This document shows positions 7,781 to 17,300 of a stretch of DNA of 64,000 nt, piece by piece (within the stretch, counting starts at the first letter, position 1; each line of letters opens with the position of its first letter). The DNA lies in NCBI GenBank assembly GCA_035525225.1, contig DATLFA010000077.1, positions 156,738 through 220,737 of the forward strand. The letters are read 5' to 3'. The position numbers were made by a program, and so were the translations under genes. The DNA comes from DATLFA01 sp035525225 (GTDB taxonomy: Bacteria; Actinomycetota; Acidimicrobiia; Acidimicrobiales; WLNW01). The notes below the pieces were generated by a model that did no database searches, was not told the origin of the DNA, and saw nothing but the letters and a program-made list of their open reading frames with translations.

Positions 7781-8701
7781 TCAGAGGGCGGCGAGGACGG
7801 GGGCGAGCGCGTCGAGCGCGGATTGGCTCACGACGTAGTCGGAGACGCCGAGGCTGTGTTGGCGCGACCGCAGATCCGCGACGATCTCGTCGACCGTGCC
7901 GATGAGGGTGTGCGGGGACGAAAGCGCTTCGGCGGCGTCGAGCCCCGACGACTCGGCAAAGTCGGCCGCAGCCCGGGCCCGATCGTCGGTCACTGCGACG
8001 TGCAAGACGCGCACCGAGATGCGCGGTGGCACGGCCCGCCCCTCGGCCCCCTTCGCGATCCACGCGAGCTTGTCCTGTGTCGACGCGACACGGGCGCTCT
8101 GCCATGTGTGGGCACCGACGGCGCCGGACCGGTTGTCGAGCGCGATGCCCACGACATCGGCGACGCGCCCGGCAAGGCCGAGCACACGTGGCGCGCCCCC
8201 ACCGATGAGTACCGGCGGCAGCTTCTGCACGGGCTTGGGCAATCCGTCGAGGTCGTTGATGCGGTAGTGCGTGCCGGCGAATCTGAATGGACCCTCCGCC
8301 CACAAACCGCGCAGGATCGTCACTGCTTCCTCGAGACGCTCGATGCGCACACCCGGCCGGTCGAGGGCAATGCCCGTCGCGTGGTAGTCGTGCGTCATCC
8401 ACCCCGCACCGATACCGGCCACGAGCCGCCCGTCCGAGAGCACGTCGATCGTTGCCAGCTCCTTGGCCAGCATCGCCGGATGGCGAAAGTCGTTCGCGAG
8501 GACGTTGAAACCCAGCCGCACCCGCTCGGTGATGGCGGCCGCGGCGGCCAGCGCCGGGATCGGCGCCAACTGCGCGCTGAAATGATCGGAGATCGAGATA
8601 CCGGCGTAACCGAGGTCTTCGGCACGCCGGCACAAGGCGCGCCATTCACCGGCAGAAGCAGCGGAGGTCAGCTGAACGGTGAACGAGATCGCTGCGGGCA
8701 T
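7781..8701 (-). CDS. LLM class F420-dependent oxidoreductase
   Basis: This is a 306-residue luciferase-like TIM-barrel oxidoreductase. It shows RAEDLGYAGISISDHF near the N-terminus, RLVAGIGAGW as the cofactor-phosphate block, LPPVLIGGGAPRVL, and a C-terminal SLGVSDYVV block. This resembles the actinobacterial F420-dependent subgroup described in TIGR families. The ATG at 8701 overlaps the stop of the upstream amidohydrolase gene by one nt (TGATG), so the two are translationally coupled. A longer frame upstream lies inside the amidohydrolase gene and is not used. The substrate is unknown. Confidence 0.9.
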   Translation of the reverse strand: MPAAISFTVQLTSAASAGEWRALCRRAEDLGYAGISISDHFSAQLAPIPALAAAAAITERVRLGFNVLANDFRHPAMLAKELATIDVLSDGRLVAGIGAGWMTHDYHATGIALDRPGVRIERLEEAVTILRGLWAEGPFRFAGTHYRINDLDGLPKPVQKLPPVLIGGGAPRVLGLAGRVADVVGIALDNRSGAVGAHTWQSARVASTQDKLAWIAKGAEGRAVPPRISVRVLHVAVTDDRARAAADFAESSGLDAAEALSSPHTLIGTVDEIVADLRSRQHSLGVSDYVVSQSALDALAPVLAAL

Positions 8702-9600
8702 CAGCGTGCGTTCATCTTCTCCAAGCGCTCGCTGATCTTGAATACGCGAAGCGCGTTTTCCCGCAGGAACTTGGGCCAGACCTCGTCTTTGAACGGCACG
8801 TCGGGCATGTCGCGGAACTGTCGCTCGAGGGTGAGCCCCGCAGGAAAGTACCCGCAGTACATGATCTTGTCCGCGCCGCGTGTGTTGGCGTAGTTGATGA
8901 TGTCCTTCGGGTAGTGCTTGGGGGCGAATGCGCTCGTCATGTAGTGCAGGCCGGGCCACTTCAACATGAGCTTGACCGCGAGCGCGGTCCAAGGCTCGGC
9001 CCCGTGCATCATCACGATGCGCAGATCGGGGAAGTCGTAGCAGACCTCGTCGAAGTGCTCGACATATTGCGGCCAGCTCGGCATGCGGGGCCCGACGATG
9101 CCGCCGTTGATGCACATCGGGATATCGAGCTCGACGCATTTCATGAAGATGGGATACAGCTTCTTGTCGTTGACCGCCGCCTGCGGCACGAGCCCCGACG
9201 GAAAGATCGACACCGACACGATGTCGTGCTCGGCTTTGGCCGCTTCCATCTTGCGCAGCGCGTCGACACCCTCATGGGGGTTGACCGACATGCTGAGGAA
9301 GAAGCGCTCGGGATACATCTGCTTGGCCCGAATGCCGTTGGGACCGAGGCCGACCTTGGCGATCTCGATACCGAATTGATCCATCTTGTCTACGATGAAC
9401 TGCACCGGATCGGTATCGGGCGAGACGACGTCGGGCACTTGCTTGAACATGTACTGAGCGGGGAACTCCATCTCCTCGAGGCTCTGCTTGTCCTTGAGGT
9501 TGGCCCGGAAGAAGTCGTAGGTGCGCTTCTTCTCTTCGATCGACTGGTACGGGAAGCCCATCCCCAGATCCACGATCCCGATGTCGGTTGGCATGGGCAT
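8701..9600 (-). CDS. amidohydrolase family protein (amidohydrolase_2 type) lacking the usual HxH metal motif
   Basis: The protein has 299 residues and the overall pattern of the ACMSD-like amidohydrolase_2 family: FMKCVELDIPMCINGG, DFPDLRIVMMHGAEPW and the RENALRVF C-terminus. The N-terminal HxH expected after the first strand is replaced by VDLGMGFPYQS. The late active-site Asp block (usually GTD) reads MYCGYFP. The protein may therefore not bind the canonical metal. A subgroup with this appearance is, from memory, common in actinobacteria. I chose the ATG at 9600 because GGGGGAACGAC precedes it; an upstream in-frame start lacks that site. It is coupled to the downstream LLM gene. Confidence 0.85.
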   Translation of the reverse strand: MPMPTDIGIVDLGMGFPYQSIEEKKRTYDFFRANLKDKQSLEEMEFPAQYMFKQVPDVVSPDTDPVQFIVDKMDQFGIEIAKVGLGPNGIRAKQMYPERFFLSMSVNPHEGVDALRKMEAAKAEHDIVSVSIFPSGLVPQAAVNDKKLYPIFMKCVELDIPMCINGGIVGPRMPSWPQYVEHFDEVCYDFPDLRIVMMHGAEPWTALAVKLMLKWPGLHYMTSAFAPKHYPKDIINYANTRGADKIMYCGYFPAGLTLERQFRDMPDVPFKDEVWPKFLRENALRVFKISERLEKMNAR

Positions 9601-9680
9601 GTCGTTCCCCCGGAGTCGTTGCGCTGCGGAGCGTAGAGCGGGGAGCACCGGGGCGCTCACCCAAACGGTCCGTTCGCCTC

Positions 9681-9718
9681 ATGACCACTCTGAGTGGTCG
9701 TCGTAACGTAATGACCAC
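9681..9718. promoter_or_regulatory. operator-like palindrome GACCACTC-T-GAGTGGTC plus a repeated half-site
   Basis: Perfect 8-bp arms (9683-9690 and 9692-9699) surround one base. The half-site ATGACCAC at 9681-9688 occurs again at 9711-9718, 30 bp on. It lies in the gap between the amidohydrolase/LLM operon (leftward) and the wall-protein gene (rightward). This layout is typical of a TetR-type operator; no regulator gene is adjacent. Confidence 0.5.
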
Positions 9719-9871
9719 AGACAGTGAAAATGCTCCAAGGGAAGATCGTGATCCGTCAGCTGACTTGGTCGCTGGGTTGGCGGGGAGTCAGGCGAAACCG
9801 GTCCCGTACCGAGCCCGAACCCCGGGTCGTACGTAGCGGTCCGGCTAGCGCAACCCTCAGGAGAGTCAGCA

Positions 9872-10720
9872 ATGAACGTACGTGTCAAGGCACGGCGACC
9901 CATCGGCCTTGTGGTCGTTGCGGCGGCGATCGCCTTCTTCTTCGCAGCGGCGTCCCCCGCCAGTGCACAAGACAATGTCGAGAACAACAACGACGACGGC
10001 CGCGACATGTACAGCGCGAGCGTGCACGGCACTTGTGAGGGCGGCTTCGCCGTCACCATCGAGAACGACAGCAACCATGATGTCGATGTCCTGATCCGAC
10101 TCAACGGAGTCGACACGGTCGTCGAGGTCCAAGAGGACTCGTCGCTCACGATCCAACCGCTCACACTCAACGAGGACATCCCCAACACGATCCTCGTCAA
10201 GGTCGGCGAAGAGATCCTCTTGCAAAAGACCTTCTCGGTGAACTGTCTCCCCGATCCGGAATCGAAACTGAGCGCAAGCATCAGCAGTGACTGCGAAGGC
10301 TCCTCCGTCACGATCACCAACGATGGCGATGCCGACGGCACCGCGACGGTCACGGTCAACGGTTCCTCGGTCGATCACAACGTCGCCGCAGGCAAGACGG
10401 TCACCATGACGGTCGTGCTCAACGAAGACGCGGACAACACCATCGCGGTCACCGCCGGTGACACGAACCTTGCGCACAAGACGATCTACGTCGACTGCGA
10501 GCAAGAGCTGCCCCCGACGACCACGCTGGCCCCGCCCACGACGACCACCCCCGCAGACCCCGAACCAGTGGTCGAGGTGCTCGGCCAGACGGTTGAACAT
10601 CCACAGACGCTGGCCTTCACCGGCCGAAACACCGTGTTCGAGGCGATGATCGGTGTGTTGCTCCTCGGTCTTGGCCTTCAGCTCATGCGGTCTTCACGCC
10701 GCCTCGACCAGACCAGCTGA
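9872..10720 (+). CDS. secreted, probably sortase-anchored protein with two tandem beta domains
   Basis: This 282-residue protein has an N-terminal signal peptide (basic start, hydrophobic 11-27, cleavage likely after SPASA at 32). Two tandem homologous domains of about 80 residues follow. Each starts with a SAS...CEG pattern and ends with a second Cys (VNCLPD, VDCEQE), so one disulphide per domain is likely. A Pro/Thr-rich linker (about 210-230) leads to LAFTG at 247-251, a hydrophobic helix and an RSSRR tail. That tail arrangement matches an LPXTG-like sorting signal. The protein is probably displayed on the cell wall; its ligand is unknown. An AGGAG site precedes the ATG and a textbook terminator follows, so it is transcribed alone. 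Confidence 0.75.
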   Translation: MNVRVKARRPIGLVVVAAAIAFFFAAASPASAQDNVENNNDDGRDMYSASVHGTCEGGFAVTIENDSNHDVDVLIRLNGVDTVVEVQEDSSLTIQPLTLNEDIPNTILVKVGEEILLQKTFSVNCLPDPESKLSASISSDCEGSSVTITNDGDADGTATVTVNGSSVDHNVAAGKTVTMTVVLNEDADNTIAVTAGDTNLAHKTIYVDCEQELPPTTTLAPPTTTTPADPEPVVEVLGQTVEHPQTLAFTGRNTVFEAMIGVLLLGLGLQLMRSSRRLDQTS

Positions 10721-10839
10721 TCACGCCGGCGGCCCAACTGCCGCCAGCTCAGAACCCTCGCTGGAGTGTCCGTGTTGCAAACCTGCGGTTCGAGGGCGAA
10801 CGCAAGATCGAACCGCTGACCAAGGCGCCAGCCAATACG

Positions 10840-10877
10840 GAGCGACCGGTGCACACGCACCGGTCGCTCTGCTTTTG
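10840..10877 (+). terminator. Rho-independent terminator
   Basis: GAGCGACCGGTGC (10840-10852), loop ACAC, and the perfect complement (10857-10869) are followed by TGCTTTTG. It ends the wall-protein transcript 120 nt after the stop. Confidence 0.88.
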
Positions 10878-10882
10878 TGCGG

Positions 10883-13800
10883 TCAGCCGTCACCAGCCAG
10901 CCACTCACGAACTCGTTCGCATGCCGCGTCGAGCTCGGCGCCGGCCACACTTCGTTCGACGACCGCACCGCGGCGGGTGAAGACGAAGATGCACTCGCGC
11001 ACTCGACGACCCGTGGTGTGCTCGAGTGCCAGGGCATAGACCGCGGCCTGGGGCCGATAGCGCACGACGGCTCCCTCGATGCCCGCATCGTCGACGACGT
11101 CGTCGGTCTTGTAGTCGACGACCACGAGGTCGTCACCCTCGCGGAACAACAGGTCGACGAAGCCCTCGACGGCGCGGCCTGCGATCGGCGCCGCGACGAA
11201 CAGCTCTCGCCAGAGTTGTGCTGCGGCAAGAGCACGCTGCACGGCGCTGGACCGGCGTGCCCCCTCGGCCGAATGGGCAATCGTGTCGCCCCACTCGGGC
11301 ACCCCTTCGACCGCGGCGAAGGTACGCGCGAGGGCGGCGATGTCGGCTCCGGTCTCGAGCTCTGCCAGCTGCAACACCGCGTGCACGGCACGGCCGACGG
11401 CGGAGCCCGCCCGGCCACGGCGATACGCCGCCGTTGCAATCGATGTCTCTTCGGCAACGACCTCATCCTCGGTAACGACCTCGACGGCCGCGATCTCGAC
11501 CGCGCTGATCCCATCCGCGCCGGCTGCGCCGGCGATCGCCGTCGCGATGGCGGTCGCCGAAACGGTGAATGGCTGCGGCGCGAGCAGTTCGTCGCGGCGA
11601 TGCTTCCACTCGTCTCGGGCGGCGGCCGTATCGCCGCTCCGCGACTCGAGAGGCGATGGCGGGAAGCTGAAGGGTGCGTCATCGCCCACGGGAAGCACGC
11701 GACAGGACCGATCGAGCTCTGCCCGTGACTGCTCCCACACCATCTTGGCAAACGTCTCGCGAGGCTTCGCCGAGGCGCTGGCCGGGACCACGTGATGCGC
11801 GCTGATCACGAGATGATCGCGCGCCCGTGTGCACGCCACGTAGAGCAAGCGAAGCTTTTCGAAGTCGTCCATCTCTCGTTCGAAGTCGTCGAGCACATCG
11901 AACGTCGCCGTCGATCCGCCGCTCATCTTGATCTCGGGCATCGTGTCGCCCCAGTGCACCGCGACGCCCCCGCGCCGGCCTCCTCGTTGGGCGGTGAGCC
12001 CGCTGACGATCGTGATGGGGAACTCGAGCCCTTTGGCACTGTGAATCGTCATGACTCGTACGGAGTTGTCGTCGAGCTCGGGCAACAGCGGTTCATGTAC
12101 CCGCGCTCCTTCGTAACGCTGCAGCTCGGCCCACGACAGGAATGCCCGCAGACCCCCGCGGTTGGCTTCGACGAACTGGCGGGCCTGCTCGACGATGAAC
12201 CGCAATCGTCGCCAGATGTCGCGGGGACGGCGATGCAGGAGCGCCAACTCGAACGCGCGTCGATCTCGCAACACTCGCTCGAGCAGCTCGCTCGGTTCGA
12301 GCCAGAGCCGATCGTCGTGACAGCGGCGCAGATAGGTGAGGCTCTCGACCACCGCATGGTCGGGGGGCAACGTCGCCGGAGCAGCTGCCCGGTAGTCCCA
12401 GCGACCACCCGCCGTCACGAACTCGAGCAACTCGTCGTCACCACAGCCGAAGAGCGTGCTGCGCAACGACGCGACGATGGCGATCTCATCGCTCGGGTCG
12501 TCGATCGCCTGCAACGCGATCAACGGCTCGCGCACTTCTTGGGTGTCGAACACGAGCGTGCTCGCCTCGGCTCGGTAGGGGACGTCGGCATCGCGCAGCG
12601 CGTGCTCGACTGCCGGCAGCGACAACCGTGATGGGACGAGAATGACGATGTCGTCGAAGCGCGGCGCGCGCCATTGGCCGTGGTCGTCGACCAACCAACG
12701 GTCGCCGTCGACGATCATCGACCGAATTGCCCGCACGACGTCGGCGGCTTCGAGCGCACGAAGCTCTTCGGCTCGATGGCCCTCGTCGTGGGGACCGCCC
12801 AACAACACCACGCGGTGTTCGTCACCGGCCTGCTCGCGGCGAGCCGCCACCAATGCTTCGTACGGGGGTTGCTGGTCGGGTGGCCCGCCTTGCATGAGCG
12901 CGCCGAAGACGTGGTTGATCCACTGCAACACGGTGGGGACGGTGCGAAAGTTCTGTACGAGCGAGACCGGGTCGCCGTCGGGCGTGAACGTTGCGCACGC
13001 GTCGCGGAAGAGGGCGACCTCGGCGCGACGGAACCGATAGATGGACTGCTTGGGATCGCCGACGAAGCAGAGCCTGCCGGATGGCACGTCGAGATGGCGC
13101 CACGAATGGGTGCCGACCTCATCGAGGTCGGTGGCGATGAGGGTGACGAGCTCGACCTGGATGGGATCGGTGTCTTGGAACTCGTCGATGACGATGTGCG
13201 TGTAGCGATCGTGCAGAGCGCGCCGCGCCGGGGGCGAACGGCGGACGAGGCGGCGCGCCAGGACGAGGAGATCGTGGAACTCGAGCGTGCCCTCGCGACG
13301 TCGCGCGTCGGCGGCCGCGAGTGTGAACTCCGCGAGCCGCCATCGCCATTGGTCGAGGACGGCGGCCCGGGCGGACGCGACCACGCGGCCGGCAACGGCC
13401 GCGAAGTCTTTGAGCGCGCTGCGGACGAGCGTGACGTCGGGCCAGTTCTTGATCTGTCCCTGGTTGTTGGACCACCTCTCGGAATTGATCGTCACAACCG
13501 CCTCGAGCGGGTCGTCGCAGTCGCGAAGCTTCTCGAGCTTGATCTGACGGTCGGCTATGAACTTCGCGAGGTTGTCGGACGAGTTGCGGCACGTCGCGGC
13601 CAACTCGAGCACCTCGTGGGCCGCTCGCCGGAGTTCGCGGAGGTCGATCGGTGCGAGCGGACCCGGGTCGCCGACCGTCGACGCCTCGAGCCGATCCCAG
13701 TTCTCGTTGAAGTTGCGGGCGACGTCCTTGAGCGATGCGGCTCGACGGCGCGCGATGTTGATACCCAACACCATCGACCACTCGATGAGCGGATGGTTGG

Positions 13801-14332
13801 TGATATCGGCGAGCTGTGCATCGAGCCAGACACGCCACCGGGCTTCGAGTGCGAGGATCGATTGCACTTCGTCGAGCACGTCGAAGCGCGGCGGGACGCC
13901 GGCTTCGATCGGATGCTCTGACAGCACTCGCTGCGCGTAGCTGTGCAGGGTGGATACGGCTGCGATGTCGGTCTGTTCCAGCGCGGCGACACAGCGCCGA
14001 AGTGCCTCGCCGGTCGATTCCGCGGCCCGCCGTTCGAATGCGGCGCGTACGCGGTCTCTCAGCTCGGCCGCGGCGGCCTCGGTGAAAGTGATCGCCGCGA
14101 TGTTCTGTAGCTCGACCCCCTCGACGACGACCAGGTTGACGATGCGGTCGACGATGGTGGTGGTCTTGCCCGAACCGGCGCCCGCCGAGATGAACAGTGT
14201 GTCGGCGAGCCCCCCGAGCGTGATCAGCCGGCGCGCGTCGGCATCGACCGGCACGGGCGCGGACACAACCGCGTCGTCGATGACGAACAGCGGCTGCTCG
14301 CCGGGGTGCGGCTCGACACGGCGGCGGCTCAT
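10883..14332 (-). CDS. UvrD-type helicase/PD-(D/E)XK exonuclease, AddA/AdnB-like subunit
   Basis: This 1149-residue SF1 helicase-nuclease is expected to resect double-strand breaks with its partner, encoded just upstream. Walker A (GAGSGKTT) is at residues 51-58, Walker B reads VIDEFQDTD, and helicase motifs include FVGDPKQSIYRFR and the TIHSAKGLEFP block. The C-terminus carries the RecB-type nuclease motif VVVDYKTDD (about residue 1070). All motor and nuclease residues I can check are present, so this should be the active motor. Its ATG overlaps the stop of the partner gene (ATGA). Mycobacterial AdnAB and Bacillus AddAB are both plausible comparisons; I do not decide between them. Confidence 0.88.
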   Translation of the reverse strand: MSRRRVEPHPGEQPLFVIDDAVVSAPVPVDADARRLITLGGLADTLFISAGAGSGKTTTIVDRIVNLVVVEGVELQNIAAITFTEAAAAELRDRVRAAFERRAAESTGEALRRCVAALEQTDIAAVSTLHSYAQRVLSEHPIEAGVPPRFDVLDEVQSILALEARWRVWLDAQLADITNHPLIEWSMVLGINIARRRAASLKDVARNFNENWDRLEASTVGDPGPLAPIDLRELRRAAHEVLELAATCRNSSDNLAKFIADRQIKLEKLRDCDDPLEAVVTINSERWSNNQGQIKNWPDVTLVRSALKDFAAVAGRVVASARAAVLDQWRWRLAEFTLAAADARRREGTLEFHDLLVLARRLVRRSPPARRALHDRYTHIVIDEFQDTDPIQVELVTLIATDLDEVGTHSWRHLDVPSGRLCFVGDPKQSIYRFRRAEVALFRDACATFTPDGDPVSLVQNFRTVPTVLQWINHVFGALMQGGPPDQQPPYEALVAARREQAGDEHRVVLLGGPHDEGHRAEELRALEAADVVRAIRSMIVDGDRWLVDDHGQWRAPRFDDIVILVPSRLSLPAVEHALRDADVPYRAEASTLVFDTQEVREPLIALQAIDDPSDEIAIVASLRSTLFGCGDDELLEFVTAGGRWDYRAAAPATLPPDHAVVESLTYLRRCHDDRLWLEPSELLERVLRDRRAFELALLHRRPRDIWRRLRFIVEQARQFVEANRGGLRAFLSWAELQRYEGARVHEPLLPELDDNSVRVMTIHSAKGLEFPITIVSGLTAQRGGRRGGVAVHWGDTMPEIKMSGGSTATFDVLDDFEREMDDFEKLRLLYVACTRARDHLVISAHHVVPASASAKPRETFAKMVWEQSRAELDRSCRVLPVGDDAPFSFPPSPLESRSGDTAAARDEWKHRRDELLAPQPFTVSATAIATAIAGAAGADGISAVEIAAVEVVTEDEVVAEETSIATAAYRRGRAGSAVGRAVHAVLQLAELETGADIAALARTFAAVEGVPEWGDTIAHSAEGARRSSAVQRALAAAQLWRELFVAAPIAGRAVEGFVDLLFREGDDLVVVDYKTDDVVDDAGIEGAVVRYRPQAAVYALALEHTTGRRVRECIFVFTRRGAVVERSVAGAELDAACERVREWLAGDG

Positions 14333-17300
14333 TGCTCGCTGTCGCTCTCGCCCTGGCTCTCGCTATCGCGGATCGGACCGCGCAGCACGACGAAGGCCTC
14401 GGTTGCCGGATCGTCTTGTTTTGCTTCCCAGTGGGCGCCCCTGTCGCGGGGGCACAGTCGGTCGAAGTCGCAGTAGCTGCAGTTTTCGAAGGTGTTGAAG
14501 AAGCTGTTCCAACCGCCGGGATATGCCGGAAAGACCCCGCCCTCGATACCCGACACGATGGTGTCGAGCACGTCACGGACACGGGCATCGTCGGCTTCGT
14601 CGAACCGGGCGCCGACCGGATCGTTGCCGTCTTTGGTGAACCAGTAATAGGAGTCGACGTCGTCGAGGTCGAAGCGCTGGCGAATCGCCGCCGCGTAGAT
14701 CGGCAACTGCAAACGAGCGCCGGCGCTCACCGGATCGGCGTCGAAGTCGATGGTGAAGGTGCTGCCGGTCTTGTAGTCGTAGACCGAGGCACCGCCGGGT
14801 CGGCTGTCGACGCGATCGATGCGGCCGCGAAACGACAGCTGGCGCCCGTCGGCCAACTGCAGCACTGCGGGTGGATGACCGTCGAGCCCGAAGCTGAGCT
14901 CGACGGCGAGCGGGCGCAACCCGCGGGCTCGGCGCAATCGCAGATCGACTTCGACGAAGCGATCGAGATCGGCCAGGATCTCACGCCGCGCGATCTGCCA
15001 GAGGACGGGCCGCCCGGTGAGACCCGCCGCTTCGTATTCGGACATCACCGTCGCCGCGATGTCGTACAACGGGCGGTAGTCGTCGACCTCGGACACGTCG
15101 GCATCGCGCTCGATGAGATCGGCGACGAACCGCTCGAGCACGGTGTGCAAAAGGGAGCCCCGGTCGAGCGCGGAGATGGTCAAGATGTCTTCGGGGCGCT
15201 CGACCTGCGCCAGTCGCAGTACATCACCGAGGAAGTAGCGCATCGGGCAGCCGGCCCAGGTCTCGAGGCGACTCGGCGACAGCACCCGACCACGACCCGC
15301 CGCATCGGCCTGCGACGCCAGCGCGGGCACGACCTGCCCGACCACGTTGCCGTCGAAGCGCGTGAGCGAACTCGACGCGCGCGCGGTGATCATGTCGACA
15401 CCTCGGGCGATGGCCGACTCGGCCGCCAGATGATGGCGCCGCACTTCGAGGCCGCAGGAGGCGTGGCGCTCGAGTTGGCCCAAGTCGCGATCGGCGAGCG
15501 ACAACGGCGCCGGCGCGTGCCGTAGGCCGTCGAGAAAAGACCGGTACGTGGTGACGTAGTCGTTGACCTGCGATGGGATCGTGGCGCTGTCGACACGAAC
15601 GCCGGTACGCGTCGCGAGCAGATCGACGAGCCACCGAGAAGGTTGGCGGGCGCGGCCGGTGCGTCCGTCGCCTCGCGGAAAGGACAACACGCGCACCCGG
15701 CTGCCGGTGCCCAGGCTCGCCAGCAGCGCGCGCCGGTCGTGCAACACTCGCTGCGTGCGCGTGAGCAACTCGCCGGCTATCGCGCGCTGCCGGTCGCGAT
15801 CGGGCACCAACGCATCTTCACGACGCGCTGCCGGACAGAGGCCTTCGGCGACGCCGAGAACGAAGACCGCATCGACATCGAGGCCCGGGGCGAGGCGAGT
15901 GGGGCCGAAGAACACGCCGTCGCCAAACCGGCCGATGTGGTCGGCGACGGCGTCGAGCTCGGAGTCGACCGCGTCGACGAACTCGGTGAAGCTCGGTTCG
16001 GGCCGTACCGTGTCGAGGCCGCCGAGCCGAGTGAGCGCGTCGCGCACGCGGCGCAACGCCTCGACCTCACGTGCCGGCCATCCGTCACGGGCCTGCAGCA
16101 ACCCACCGGAGAGCTCGTCGGCCCATTGGGCGAGCCCGCGCCACGTGCGTGGGCGCACTTCGGCATGGAGCGCCGCGGCGAGCGTACGAACGAACCGGTC
16201 GAGCACATCGATGGTCTCGATCTGACGGCGCGAACGGGCCAACGCGCCCTCGGATGCTTCGTCGGCTTGGAGCTCGGCCCGTCGTTTCGCCAGCATGGCG
16301 CGGTGTCGCTCGAGCTTGCGCGACCAATCGGCGACGCCGCCGACAACACCCGACTCGCGAGAGATCCGATCCCAAGAGGTCGCGTTGACGAGCGAACCCT
16401 GAACGACGAGGGGGGCGCCGCTAACCAGACCGATCACCGCGTCTCGGCTGAATTGGGTCTCGTCGAGCGCGAGCAACGCCTGCAGCGTGCGACCGGCGAG
16501 CGTGTCCGCGAGACGGCGCACACCGGGACCGTTGTGCGCGATGCCGGCTGCGGCGAGTTGCTCACGGACGATGCGGGCGTAGGGATCAGCTGCCGTGTAG
16601 AGCAGGGCGATGCGGTCGAGGGGCACGCCGCCGTCGACGAGCGCCATCACCTCACGGAGCACGCACCGAACCTCGTCGTCACTGTCGCTGGCACTGGCGA
16701 CGCGCGTGATCGTGATGGGGTCGGCGGTATCGGCGTGCACTCGCGCGGTCGGCGCCATGCGCACGGTGGCTTCGAGAGACTCGGCGTCGATCACCGGCTC
16801 GCCCGTGGAACCGACGATCGCCGAAACCGCAAGCCGTTGCCCGAGGGCGCGAACCAGATCACCGTGCACGGGCGAGACATCGGTCAGCAGATACAGAATG
16901 ACGGTGCCGAGCGAGGCCACGGAAGCGCCGCTGTGCACCCTGGCAGTCGCGGCCTCGGCGACATCGCGCCGGTCGACCGCATGTGAGAGTCGCTTGCGAA
17001 CGGCTCGGATGGTTGCAACCACCGCGCGCGTACGCACCGACGGCGAGGCCGCGAGCGCGTCGAGCGTGGCCTCATGGGCACCGGTCAGCTCGTGGTAGAC
17101 CGCGCGCAACGCCTGCTCGGTCGCGCGGTGACCAGCCACCGGCGCGAAGAAGCCGTCGTGGTCGTGCGCGAGTTGGGCGCGGATCGCCGCGACGAGCGCG
17201 ATGTCGGTGAGGGGCACCCGGTCTAGCTGCGGTGGGGCGAGCGTCGCCGCGAGTTGATCGGGACTCACGAAGGCGACATTGATCAGGCCACCGGCCCCCT

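Noticed and set aside
10678..11751. Long antisense frame over the helicase-nuclease gene and others like it
   Set aside because: High-GC shadow frames, rich in Arg, Ala, Ser and Pro, with no domain signal; the same applies to most long overlapping frames here.
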